In this document: positions 14,166 to 22,409 of the stretch, in pieces
Layout: each line of letters begins with the position of its first letter
Position numbering within the stretch: the first letter of the stretch is position 1
IMG/VR virus record: IMGVR_UViG_3300009418_000040
Location: 1-40,082 of that record
DNA: 40,082 bases
Reading direction: 5' to 3' (one strand)
Source of the DNA: a virus
Position numbers and translations under genes: made by a program
The notes under the pieces: model-generated
What the model was told of the DNA's origin: nothing
What the model saw: only the letters and a program-made list of their open reading frames with translations
Database searches by the model: none

Positions 14166-14695
14166 CTATGAATACTATTATTGCATTAGACATCGGATAC
14201 CGTTTTACGGGTGTTGTAGTATATGACTTAGATAGTAAACAAATCGTAGCCACTGACTGTATCAGGGTGATGAAAACACCTAAAGCTTCAAAGGCATTAG
14301 AGCATTTTGATGATTGCCAGACCTTAGCAGAACACCTTGATTTCGTTATCAACAAATGGAACCCTGAACATATATACGCTGAGTCACCAACAGGCGGTGG
14401 GAAATCATCCAATGCAGTAAAGAGCATGGCATCCTCAGTGGCTATATTAGCCTCTGTAACCTACTCTCTAGGCATCCCTGTTACCTTGGTTACCCCACTA
14501 CAGTTAAAACGCCTTGTAAGGGCTAAGGGGGCTGTTGATAAGTATGAGATTATGGAGCTAGTTGAGCGCAAACTGACAACTATAGGATTCAAATACCCGT
14601 ATCAATATAAGTGGGCTAAGGACCACACAGCAGATGCAGCCGCTATCCTACTATTTTTACATGAACAGAAGATAATAAAACTAAGCATAAAATAA
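14162..14695 (+). CDS. RuvC-like Holliday junction resolvase
   Basis: RNase H-fold nuclease. 'IIALDIGYRFTGVVVYDL' carries catalytic Asp10 with the D-x-G pattern. 'HIYAESPTGGGKSS' gives Glu74, and 'KDHTADAAAILLFL' gives the terminal acidic pair (Asp154/Asp158). The GTG start overlaps the previous stop (GTGA); an ATG two codons later is an alternative. It would resolve branched DNA before packaging, in the same operon as the ERF, exonuclease and SSB. Confidence 0.8.
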   Translation: MTMNTIIALDIGYRFTGVVVYDLDSKQIVATDCIRVMKTPKASKALEHFDDCQTLAEHLDFVINKWNPEHIYAESPTGGGKSSNAVKSMASSVAILASVTYSLGIPVTLVTPLQLKRLVRAKGAVDKYEIMELVERKLTTIGFKYPYQYKWAKDHTADAAAILLFLHEQKIIKLSIK

Positions 14696-14706
14696 ATAAT
14701 AACGAT

Positions 14707-15003
14707 ATGAACATAAAATTAGCAGAAGCATTACTAAGAAGGAAAGAACTACAGGGTAAAGTAGATACCCTTAAATCAATTAAACAGGCAGACTTATATG
14801 AAGTTAAGGTAAGGCGACAGCAGGTCACTGACTCAGTAGATGATATTACTGCACAAGTGCCTAAACTTACAGCAAGTCAAGTAACTAGAGAATTTGATTG
14901 GCATTGTCGTCAACTTCGTTTAGTAGATTCAGCTATACAACAAGCAAACTGGACAACTATACTAGAGGTTCAGGAATCAGTAATGGCAGACTTCACAGAA
15001 TAA
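14707..15003 (+). CDS. DIP1984 / septicolysin-family protein
   Basis: A 98-aa helical protein beginning MNIKLAEALLRRKELQGKVD. The opening 'KLAEAL-x-x-R-x-x-LQ' and the later 'LTASQVTREFDWHCRQLRLV' follow the DIP1984 pattern, where T-L-T-x-x-L-x-x-R-D is usual. The family is widespread and its function unclear. Its stop codon lies 7 nt before the closing arm of the permuted tRNA element. Confidence 0.6.
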   Translation: MNIKLAEALLRRKELQGKVDTLKSIKQADLYEVKVRRQQVTDSVDDITAQVPKLTASQVTREFDWHCRQLRLVDSAIQQANWTTILEVQESVMADFTE

Positions 15004-15009
15004 TAACTA

Positions 15010-15386
15010 TGATTTGGGTGGAACAATTGAGGCGAGTGGTGCGTGTAGGGCAAGGTTGCTCGGTACCTTTAAACCGTAGAGAAATCGGTTTCTCGTTGCA
15101 AGCTGACGTTGACAGTTAATTCAACATACATTTTGGATATGTAAATAATAGCGTAATTGGTCGGGGGTTCAAATCCCTCATCTCCCTTAGAGCTTATTTA
15201 AGTAGGCTCTATGGGGGATTAGCTCAGTGGTTAGAGCACTTACTAAAAAACAAAGGAACTCCGAATAGAAGAACCATTGATATAAATACATCCAAATGAC
15301 CGAATAGCAGAACAACAGATTAACGACTAATATAACTCCTAATAACCAATCCTTGGCTAGTCGCTTCAGTTGTTCCACCCAAATCA
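15010..15386 (+). ncRNA. Structured RNA element carrying a circularly permuted tRNA
   Basis: The whole stretch between two genes is one element. The outer 26 nt (15010-15035) pair along their full length with 15361-15386 (24 Watson-Crick pairs and two G-U). Inside, the left segment (15036-15152) has hairpins AAACCG/CGGTTT (around 15070-15090) and ACATA/TATGT (15124-15142). The right segment (15245-15360) holds a near-repeat CCGAATAGNAGAAC (15261 and 15300) and a 6-bp pair CGACTA (15324)/TAGTCG (15358). If the closing helix is joined, the flanks would form an intron-like insert in the anticodon loop, resembling a permuted intron-exon arrangement. I cannot show a full group I core. Confidence 0.7.
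15153..15244 (+). tRNA. Circularly permuted tRNA: 3' half before 5' half
   Basis: 3' half (15153-15187): GTAAT (anticodon stem 3' strand), TGGTC (variable loop), T-arm GGGGG-TTCAAAT-CCCTC, acceptor ATCTCCC, then T73. Linker 15188-15212 is a 6-bp hairpin TAGAGC/GCTCTA. 5' half (15213-15244): acceptor GGGGGAT, TA, D-arm GCTC-AGTGGTTA-GAGC, A26, CTTAC, T. Acceptor strands pair 7/7 (one G-U) and the anticodon stem pairs 4/5. Residues T8, A14, G18G19, A21 and the T-loop are canonical. CCA is not encoded. The anticodon cannot be read because the junction falls in the loop and a T33 is not evident, so identity is unassigned. All canonical parts are present but in permuted order. Confidence 0.8.
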
Positions 15387-15405
15387 AAACTAAACATAGA
15401 CTAAA

Positions 15406-15714
15406 ATGAATACACAAGATAAAGTAATAAAAGCACTAGAAGATAACCCACGCACAAGGGACAATGATAACGCTCTATTTAGGGCTGTAATCAGTATGAC
15501 ACATGATACTAATGGCTACTCCTATGAGGCTATATCAAAGCTACAAGAGGAGAAGGTATTACCTAGCCATGAGTCTATGAGTCGCTGTAGACGTAAGATA
15601 CAAGAACATAACCCTTTCCTGCGTGGTAAAGCGCATCAGGCAAGACAAGAGCTAGCAGAGGAAGTAAGACCTTTGATTAACACAGATTTTGAACAAGCAA
15701 CAATGATATATTAA
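15406..15714 (+). CDS. Hypothetical phage protein, HTH-like (102 aa)
   Basis: Begins MNTQDKVIKALEDNPRTRDN. A mid 'SRCRRKIQEHNPFLRGKAHQ' is a recurrent motif in phage and prophage proteins with the pattern 'R-x-D-D-x-L ... P-x-x-(S/T)-x-x-R-x-R-R-x-I-Q'. A DNA-binding role is plausible from the helical layout, but no function is established by sequence alone. It follows the permuted tRNA element directly. Confidence 0.55.
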   Translation: MNTQDKVIKALEDNPRTRDNDNALFRAVISMTHDTNGYSYEAISKLQEEKVLPSHESMSRCRRKIQEHNPFLRGKAHQARQELAEEVRPLINTDFEQATMIY

Positions 15715-15716
15715 TT

Positions 15717-16238
15717 ATGAAAATAGACTTTAATTATAGATTAATACAGCTTGCTAATAATAAGGGCACAGCACTTGTGGATGCAGATGACTTTGAGGAG
15801 TTATCTAAGTATAAATGGTATCGCCAGAATGGAGCAGGGTATGCTTGTCGTGGTGCATCGGTAAAGGAGAAAAAAAATGGATCTACCTCAAATATATTTA
15901 TGCATAGGCATATCATGAATGCTAAAAAAGGAACATGTGTTGACCATAAAGATGGTGCTAAATTAGATAATAGAAGGGTAAATTTAAGATTCCTTAGCAA
16001 TATGGAGAACGCTAGAAATTCGGGTCCATGTAAGACTAATAATAGCGGACATCGGGGTATAGTGTGGAATGATTTATGCAATAAATGGCAAGCTAGAATT
16101 ATGCATAAAAGAAAGAGCTACCATCTTGGTTTATTTGATAATATTAACGATGCTATACAGTGCAGGAAAGAGGGTGAAAAAAGATTTGGTTGGGAACCTG
16201 CAATTAATACTAAAGGAAAAAAACAATATGACATTTAA
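15717..16238 (+). CDS. HNH homing endonuclease with AP2-like domain
   Basis: A 173-aa protein. The HNH core spans about 62-95: 'MHRHIMNAKKGTCVDHKDGA' supplies the paired His and the DH, and 'LDNRRVNLRFL' the Asn. Residues 110-155 (NSGHRGIVWNDLCNKWQARI and on) form the small AP2/ERF-type DNA-binding domain typical of phage homing nucleases. It cleaves intron- or gene-less target DNA to spread. The location shortly after the permuted tRNA element is suggestive. Its end overlaps the next gene by 11 nt. Confidence 0.85.
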   Translation: MKIDFNYRLIQLANNKGTALVDADDFEELSKYKWYRQNGAGYACRGASVKEKKNGSTSNIFMHRHIMNAKKGTCVDHKDGAKLDNRRVNLRFLSNMENARNSGPCKTNNSGHRGIVWNDLCNKWQARIMHKRKSYHLGLFDNINDAIQCRKEGEKRFGWEPAINTKGKKQYDI

Positions 16239-16587
16239 TACAGCAGTAATAGTAGTCCTTGCTCAGGTGACGTGGTATGGCGATGATCACGCAGGAAACT
16301 TGACAGCTAGTGGTGAACCTTTTGACCCTCACGCCTTCACATGCGCTTCGTGGCTTTATCCCTTAGGGACTGAGCTAACTGTTAGATGGGGTGGCGAGGA
16401 AGTGGTTGTCGTTAATACGGACAGATCAGACCATAAGACTGACCTTGACCTATCAATGAGGGCATTTGAGCATATAGCACCCTTAGATGTGGGTAGGATA
16501 CAGGCAGAGGTTGTCTTTGATTTAGACTCACAGACACAAGCATTTAAGGACAAGTACGGAGAAAGTGTTGACATGCTAGAAATGTAG
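16228..16587 (+). CDS. RlpA-like double-psi beta-barrel protein, possible cell-wall lytic enzyme
   Basis: The ATG at 16228 is chosen because the upstream extension lies in another frame of the HNH gene and carries no domain. The 119-aa product shows the RlpA pattern: TWYGDDHAGNLTASGEPFDP (15-34), YPLGTEL (44-50), VVNTDRSDHK (61-70, in place of NDRGP) and DLDLSMRAFEHI (72-83). RlpA proteins are lytic transglycosylases acting on peptidoglycan. A short hydrophobic N-terminus could be a weak signal peptide. This is the only candidate lysin seen, but the altered NDR motif leaves activity uncertain. Confidence 0.65.
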   Translation: MTFNTAVIVVLAQVTWYGDDHAGNLTASGEPFDPHAFTCASWLYPLGTELTVRWGGEEVVVVNTDRSDHKTDLDLSMRAFEHIAPLDVGRIQAEVVFDLDSQTQAFKDKYGESVDMLEM

Positions 16588-16685
16588 ATTATCTTTATAT
16601 GTGGCTAGGGTAGCTCCTGAAAAGCGGAAACTTTCACCGCCTGCCATATAATATTAATGAAAGTAATTTAACAGAGAGATTAAAT
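16588..16685 (+). other. Intergenic stretch with possible hairpin
   Basis: Contains TGAAA-AGCGGAAAC-TTTCA and an alternative GCGG/CCGC pairing near 16617-16640, flanked by TGGC and GCCA. CCTGCCATATAA (16640-16651) is the exact reverse complement of 10789-10800, which overlaps the 3' end of tRNA-Gln and its downstream bases. No promoter or gene is seen. Confidence 0.3.
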
Positions 16686-17231
16686 ATGAAGGAAGTATGG
16701 AAAAATGTGGTTGACTGGGAGGGCTTATACCAAGTAAGTAATCTAGGCAGGGTAAAGAGTCTAAAGCGGATTGTTGATGGAAAAAATAACACTCCACGTG
16801 TCTTGCCAGAAAAAATAATAAGGCAATCACCCATAACTAAACATACCCTTAGGGTTAAGTTTACCATGACTTATCAAGGAGTCAGTAAGACGCTCTATAC
16901 CCATAGGGCGGTATTAGAAGCATTTAAAGGAATTTGCCCAAAAGGATTTGAGGGTTCTCATATAGATGGAAACCCTAATAATAATAGTTTAGATAATTTA
17001 ATATGGGAGTCTCATAAGGATAATATAGGCAGACAGATAGAGCATGGGACTAGAAATTTCGGGGAAACAAATGGATCTTCAAAGCTCAAAGGGCATGATG
17101 TCATAAACATAAGAAAACTACATAAGTCTAGTGATTATAGTTACGCAGATATTGGCAGGATATATAATACTACAGGAACTAACATAAGCTTAATTGTTAG
17201 GAGAAAAAGGTGGGATCACATTAAGCAGTAA
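16686..17231 (+). CDS. NUMOD4-HNH homing endonuclease
   Basis: A 181-aa protein. An N-terminal NUMOD4 motif (EVWKNVVDWEGLYQVSNLGR, residues 3-22, with 'VKSLKR') is followed by an HNH nuclease (YTHRAVLEAFKG; GSHIDGNPNNNSLDNLIW) and a C-terminal helix-turn-helix (YSYADIGRIYNTTGTNISLI). This is the classic free-standing phage homing endonuclease layout. It is the last plus-strand gene before the convergent late cluster. Confidence 0.9.
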   Translation: MKEVWKNVVDWEGLYQVSNLGRVKSLKRIVDGKNNTPRVLPEKIIRQSPITKHTLRVKFTMTYQGVSKTLYTHRAVLEAFKGICPKGFEGSHIDGNPNNNSLDNLIWESHKDNIGRQIEHGTRNFGETNGSSKLKGHDVINIRKLHKSSDYSYADIGRIYNTTGTNISLIVRRKRWDHIKQ

Positions 17232-17291
17232 TGGAAAGATGAGCATGGTGAAGCTACAGAAGTTCCACTGTTTACTGAGTGTGTGTTTCAA
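17232..17291 (+). pseudogene. Possible C-terminal remnant of an interrupted gene
   Basis: In frame after the HNH stop codon, WKDEHGEATEVPLFTECVFQ plus Leu and a TAA stop can be read. The composition is protein-like, and it could be the tail of a gene split by the homing endonuclease insertion. No matching N-terminal part is recognised upstream, so this is tentative. Confidence 0.2.
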
Positions 17292-17293
17292 CT

Positions 17294-20200
17294 TTAAAAA
17301 GGATCAGGTAGAGGTATGACATTAACCATATTGTGAAAGTCGATAGCTTTAAAAACTTCACTTCCACTTCTAGTCCTAATGTCTGCCTCTCTGCTCTTTT
17401 CTGTGCCTAGCTCTTTTCTAGGTTCAGTAATATTTAAAGAGTCATCATCTCTCATAGCCTTAACTACTATATTATTCTCAAAGTCCACTGACTTAAGTAT
17501 TGATTCTGCATTACCACCTTTCTTGTAGAATGCATCAACCTGAATCATAGCTTGCTTTACATCAGCTAGTGATGCCCCATGCATAGCTGCCATTACATTA
17601 GTATCAATTAAGTGTGTTGTAACCCTAGTCTTAGTGTTCTTGCCAGCAGGCACATTAAAGTTAAATACATAGTAAGTGCTACTGATTGGGGCTATCTCAG
17701 CACCCTTCTCTGCGCCTGTAGTTACCGCATCAATACGGACAGGTGTAAGGTCATCAACAGACTCTTGTAGCTTGTATGCATGGTCATTAGCGTGTGCATC
17801 AATAACAGCACCTTCTACTTTGCCTAGTTGCCTTCCATCGACAGACTGCCAATTACCATTAGGCATCTTAACAATACGAGCCTTATTAATTCCTTTGTTC
17901 TGTTTAGCAGCTGTCTGAAATCTGACCTTATCCCTCTCTTTACGTCCAGTATCCTTATTAGGGACACTCCTTTGCTCCTCAATGATACGTCTTCTAATAG
18001 ATTCTAAATCACCCTGTAATTGATCTAAGTCAGCTTCAGCTTGTAACCTATGGACCTCATCTTCAGCCCTAGCCTTCTCCTTAGCCCTATTCTCCTCTTG
18101 GATTCTGAGTTCTTCATTCTTAACCTTTTGTATGGCTATATCCTGATTAACTTCATCTATTAACCTATGTAACTCATCATTGAATGCTTGTTCAGCTTCA
18201 GCTTGCTCTAACTCCTTCTCAAGCTTCTTAGTAGCTTTCTTCTCCTCTTTAGCCTTAGCTATATCTTGCTTGATCCTATCCTTCTTTAAGCGCAATTCTT
18301 GATCTTCAATAAACTTTCTATTAGCCCTAGATTGGTTATCTTCCTCAATCTTAAACTTGTTAGCTATTTTATTAGCAGTTACTTTATCAAGCCTATCAAT
18401 TTTCCCTTGTGCTGTCTCATTCCTGATCTTTTCAGCATTATCAAATATCATCTGCTTCCTAGATATATTAGCCTTAGCAATATCATCCTTACGCTTAATA
18501 TCATCCTTAGCACGTTGGTCTTTCTCAGCCTTACGTTGCTTAAGTTGAGCAGCCCTCTCCTTAGCCTTAAGCGTTCTATTTGCTTCTGCCGCTTGTTGTT
18601 TAAGTGTTAATACCTGCTCGCCTTGTAATGATTTATTAAGGTTATCTAAATTCTTTATACCCTGCTTAATCTCATTATTCTTAGCCATACCTTTCAGTGC
18701 AACAGGTACATCTTTACCGACATACCCATTACCAGATGAATCAACTAATCCAATCTTACCTAGTGCTGAATGTGATACATCACGTAACACTTGTTGCATT
18801 TCAACAGGTAAAGTCTTAATGAATTTAGGGTTATTTCTATTGAACAATGAAGTGGTTTGGATCTCTAAGTATTTCTGCACCGCTTGCTGTGTAGTTGTTA
18901 TCTGAGCACCATCAGGCTGCTGGCTGTTGTAGTGCTCTATCTCCCTGCCGAAGTCTCCACCAACCTTAACCTCATCGCCATTAGCATGTGTTAAAGCTAT
19001 GCCATCATCATCGAGGAATGAATTAACCACTGAATCCATTGCATCAGGGTTAGCATCAAGGTAATCCTCACCAACACGGTCAGTCATTGTTTTAATAATC
19101 TCAGGACTACTGTTTTTATGGTCTGAGTTTACCCATATTACGCCATCATCATCAATGATAGTAGCAGTATTATCTTTGTTCACACCACCCTTTTCAGACT
19201 CATAGAACATGTTAAAGCTATCTGCATCCATTAAGCGTATATCCATATTGTTTACGCCTGATGCTAATGCTGTAATCATAGTCTTATCCTGTGCAGACAT
19301 GTTACCTAAATTCTCTACTTGTTGCTTCTCAGCCCAATTCTCAATGCGCTTACGGGCTACACCATTTAATTGCTCTGGAGTCAACCTACTTTGGACTGGT
19401 CCTACGGGAATAGCAGCACCAAATAATCCACCAGCACCTACAGCTTCACCTATCATTCCAGGGTCATCTGTAGCCATCTTAGTTAAAATACCTTGTAGTG
19501 TGGCTGTAGTCACCCCATTAGCTATAGAATTAAACGCTAGGTCTAAGGCTCTACCTCCACCAAGTCCTGCAAGCTTTACGCCTTTTTTGACTGACTTTGA
19601 TATTGTAGGGTCCAATAATACCTCATCTATAAATCTTGCCTGCCTACTGCGGTCACCTAATATATGCAATACCTTTTCAGCTTGTAAACCTAATTTACTT
19701 GACTTAGCAGCTACGCCACCTAATGCCTCAGCCGCTATTAAGCTAGCACCTGTTGGACCTGTAGCAATACCACCTAATTTAGTTAAACCACCTAATGACC
19801 TAGAACCTCCAGCTACACCTAATGATTTACTTATTACAGCAGCCACTGTACGCCTTGGTATTCCTGCAATGAACTCTGTGCCCTTACCAGCACCCGAAAG
19901 TATCTTCAGGGGAATCCTAGACGCTTTAAAGCCTATCTCAGCACCCTTAGCACCCAACTTAACTCCACCCTTTAAGCCAGACCTTACAACTCTAGATGGT
20001 ACATCAAGGATTGCACCTGTCTTCTCTGCTACAGCACCTAACTTAGATACCTTACCTAATTTACCAGCTACACCTAAACCTATAAGATTAGTAGGGTCGC
20101 CAAATATCGCTGCTGTCTCTGTTAAATTATGTAGAGTCTCTTCTGGTGTATATACAAACCCTCTCTGCCTCTTTTGGGCATCTAATTGGTCTTGTTGGAA

Positions 20201-20668
20201 TCTAGCAAACTGTCGCTGCAATGCTTCTTCATCACCTACAAACTGATCACCTATACGGCCACCAATAGCCTCACCCATCTCACCTATGTCAAATACAGCC
20301 TTAGCTACACCTTCAGGTAAGCTTTTAGCAATCTTACCCCATTCACCTTCTTGGGCCGCAGTAAATGTTTCACCTACAGCATTAGCACCCATACGAGCCA
20401 TCTGCAATATACCTCTACCAACACCAGCACCAAACTCTAATGACTGTTCACCTAATGACTTCTCAGAATCAATCTTAGCCTGATTCTTGAATTGCTCAAA
20501 GGTCTGTTTAGCATATCCTGATGCTTCAGTTTTCTTGGGTTGACGTTGGACCTTATCACTAACGCCCATTGATTGAAATATAGATTCAGCTTCCTGCTCA
20601 CTAGGTGCGCTCTCGCCTGTAACTATAACACTTCTTCCGTCTGGTGATGTTAATTGATATTGTGGCAT
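17294..20668 (-). CDS. Large internal virion / DNA-ejection protein (1124 aa)
   Basis: Starts MPQYQLTSPDGRSVIVTGES. Residues about 170-420 are Gly/Ala/Lys-rich with amphipathic hydrophobic stretches, suited to membrane insertion. About 640-900 is a very long, highly charged coiled coil rich in Lys, Glu, Asp and Ala. The C-terminal 200 residues look globular. Large size, membrane-active segments and position next to two other Gln/Gly-rich proteins match podovirus ejection proteins that form a conduit for DNA entry. No lytic transglycosylase motif was recognised. The start is AT-rich without Shine-Dalgarno sequence. Confidence 0.6.
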   Translation of the reverse strand: MPQYQLTSPDGRSVIVTGESAPSEQEAESIFQSMGVSDKVQRQPKKTEASGYAKQTFEQFKNQAKIDSEKSLGEQSLEFGAGVGRGILQMARMGANAVGETFTAAQEGEWGKIAKSLPEGVAKAVFDIGEMGEAIGGRIGDQFVGDEEALQRQFARFQQDQLDAQKRQRGFVYTPEETLHNLTETAAIFGDPTNLIGLGVAGKLGKVSKLGAVAEKTGAILDVPSRVVRSGLKGGVKLGAKGAEIGFKASRIPLKILSGAGKGTEFIAGIPRRTVAAVISKSLGVAGGSRSLGGLTKLGGIATGPTGASLIAAEALGGVAAKSSKLGLQAEKVLHILGDRSRQARFIDEVLLDPTISKSVKKGVKLAGLGGGRALDLAFNSIANGVTTATLQGILTKMATDDPGMIGEAVGAGGLFGAAIPVGPVQSRLTPEQLNGVARKRIENWAEKQQVENLGNMSAQDKTMITALASGVNNMDIRLMDADSFNMFYESEKGGVNKDNTATIIDDDGVIWVNSDHKNSSPEIIKTMTDRVGEDYLDANPDAMDSVVNSFLDDDGIALTHANGDEVKVGGDFGREIEHYNSQQPDGAQITTTQQAVQKYLEIQTTSLFNRNNPKFIKTLPVEMQQVLRDVSHSALGKIGLVDSSGNGYVGKDVPVALKGMAKNNEIKQGIKNLDNLNKSLQGEQVLTLKQQAAEANRTLKAKERAAQLKQRKAEKDQRAKDDIKRKDDIAKANISRKQMIFDNAEKIRNETAQGKIDRLDKVTANKIANKFKIEEDNQSRANRKFIEDQELRLKKDRIKQDIAKAKEEKKATKKLEKELEQAEAEQAFNDELHRLIDEVNQDIAIQKVKNEELRIQEENRAKEKARAEDEVHRLQAEADLDQLQGDLESIRRRIIEEQRSVPNKDTGRKERDKVRFQTAAKQNKGINKARIVKMPNGNWQSVDGRQLGKVEGAVIDAHANDHAYKLQESVDDLTPVRIDAVTTGAEKGAEIAPISSTYYVFNFNVPAGKNTKTRVTTHLIDTNVMAAMHGASLADVKQAMIQVDAFYKKGGNAESILKSVDFENNIVVKAMRDDDSLNITEPRKELGTEKSREADIRTRSGSEVFKAIDFHNMVNVIPLPDPF

Positions 20669-20669
20669 A

Positions 20670-22394
20670 TTATTTTATTTCTTTAACTGTGAATCGACCA
20701 ACTTGTGTTTCACCTGTAGGTGCATCTGTCATACTGCCTAATAGTGTGCCATTATCAAAGCTTTTCAATAAAGCCCTATCCTCTACTGGTACAACTGTAC
20801 CACTACGCCAGCCTTGCTCATCTTCAAAGTCTGTGTATTGCCTAATACCCTTTACTGCTGTGGTAACTTGTCCTTTAAATACACCGACAGCCTCCTTGAC
20901 CATATTGTCCCTACTGCTATCAAGTAATAATCGCCCTGTCTGAACACGCTCAAGCTGTTGTTTGATGATCGGCAACATTCCTATTTCTCTATCTGTAAGC
21001 TCACCATTCTCAATTAGCTTACCGAAATACTCTTGAGCATTTTCAGCTAACTTAAACTCTGATTCACGAACAACGGAATTAGGATCTAAGATACGCATAT
21101 ATGCAAAGATTAATGATAGATCGCTTTGTGCTGTTGGTGTCCTTTTAGGGTCGCCTGAGAACCTAATCTTCTCAAATGCAGCCTGAACAGTATTGTAATC
21201 TCTAATAGTATTTAAACCATGATATTGTGAGCGCAACTTATGTGCATCCTCTTCAGGTGCTCCACCTCTCATGCGCATCCTATTCATCTCAGCTTCACTA
21301 GCCGCTAACTTCATCTCCTTAGTAGCTATATCTGCCTTTGTATTGCCTACAGTAGCCTCATGCATCTCTCTAGCCCTACGCTCATCTCTAGCCATAAAAG
21401 CAGCATCTCTAATACCCTTCTGTGTAGCTTGTGGTAATTCTAGGAATCCATCAATATTTAATAAGCCTTGCTCAACCTCTTGTGCAATCTCATCATCTGT
21501 TTTAAATACAGCAACTACAGCATCTTGGCCCCTCTCAGTTACAAATGACACATCCTCTTGTGCTTTTAATTCAGGGACACCTTCTAATCCACCTTTAGAC
21601 ATTTGATCTAGTGACAACCCTTGATCTATTGGTTCTGGTGTAGGTTCAGGTTTTTCCTTTTTCTTACCATTGCCTTCTTCCTTTAATCTCTCTGCCTTAT
21701 ACTCCTTCTCAAGCTTTTTAGTAGCCTTAACAAACTCACTATCAGATAAACCTAATAAACCTTCAACTTTATCAACAACTATACCACCTGCTTCAAATAG
21801 TGTAGGGAAGAAATTAAGTCCATGAAACTTAGCTCGTTGCAATAAGTCTTTCTTCTTGGATTCTCTAACAGTGTTTAATGCAAAATCTATTGCTGACTTT
21901 CTTTCAGGTTTGGCTATCTCTGGCAGTGTGCCAAATGTTTGTGTAACTCCCTCTGGCACATCTCCTAGAGATAATGTTGGTGTTGCTTCAGAGTCCTTAA
22001 CCATATCAGATATAAAGCTATCAGCCCTAGATACACCTTTAGCACCAAACTCTAACCCTTGGCCTTGTTTTAATGGAGCAACTTCAGGGGTAGAAATCTT
22101 CATTGACTGAATATCCATTGTTTCATCAGGTATAAATGGAACGGCTTCTGATTTCTTAGCCTCCATATTCCTTATAAACTCCTGAGATCCCCGTATAGCA
22201 CCCTTAAGTCTATCAACTTCTGCTTGTTTAGCAGTTTGCAGCAGCATCTCCTGATCAAACATATCCTGCCTGAGCTGAAGTTGATCCTTCTGTAGCTTCT
22301 GTGCCTCCTTCTGTAAAGCCAAGTTAGCCTGTGCTTGTTTACCAGCAGCGTAATTCCTACCAAATGATGCTAATCCTTCTCCTATTGTTGCCAT
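20670..22394 (-). CDS. Internal virion / ejection protein (574 aa)
   Basis: Starts MATIGEGLASFGRNYAAGKQ. An N-terminal Gln-rich helical region (residues 20-75) is followed by charged, partly disordered and helical segments. It lies one base upstream of the 1124-aa protein and just after the 300-aa protein, the usual podovirus trio of ejection proteins. Functional assignment is by size, composition and order only. A modest Shine-Dalgarno sequence (AAAGG) precedes it. Confidence 0.5.
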   Translation of the reverse strand: MATIGEGLASFGRNYAAGKQAQANLALQKEAQKLQKDQLQLRQDMFDQEMLLQTAKQAEVDRLKGAIRGSQEFIRNMEAKKSEAVPFIPDETMDIQSMKISTPEVAPLKQGQGLEFGAKGVSRADSFISDMVKDSEATPTLSLGDVPEGVTQTFGTLPEIAKPERKSAIDFALNTVRESKKKDLLQRAKFHGLNFFPTLFEAGGIVVDKVEGLLGLSDSEFVKATKKLEKEYKAERLKEEGNGKKKEKPEPTPEPIDQGLSLDQMSKGGLEGVPELKAQEDVSFVTERGQDAVVAVFKTDDEIAQEVEQGLLNIDGFLELPQATQKGIRDAAFMARDERRAREMHEATVGNTKADIATKEMKLAASEAEMNRMRMRGGAPEEDAHKLRSQYHGLNTIRDYNTVQAAFEKIRFSGDPKRTPTAQSDLSLIFAYMRILDPNSVVRESEFKLAENAQEYFGKLIENGELTDREIGMLPIIKQQLERVQTGRLLLDSSRDNMVKEAVGVFKGQVTTAVKGIRQYTDFEDEQGWRSGTVVPVEDRALLKSFDNGTLLGSMTDAPTGETQVGRFTVKEIK

Positions 22395-22409
22395 AATAAA
22401 ACCTTTCTA

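Noticed and set aside
15153-15244. Two ordinary linear tRNAs truncated side by side
   Set aside because: Acceptor strands pair 7/7 between the two halves and the anticodon stem 4/5, which is unlikely for unrelated fragments. The closing helix also treats the region as one unit.
15036-15360. Definite group I intron call
   Set aside because: A P7-like pairing and plausible P8/P9 elements exist, but P3-P6 and the internal guide could not be assigned, the anticodon loop junction does not give a normal T33, and no ribozyme motif is certain. Kept only as a hypothesis.
19209-20246. Long plus-strand frame (345 codons) within the ejection protein region
   Set aside because: Shadow of the 1124-aa minus-strand gene; its Pro/Ala/Leu-rich composition mirrors Gly/Ala-rich codons on the coding strand.
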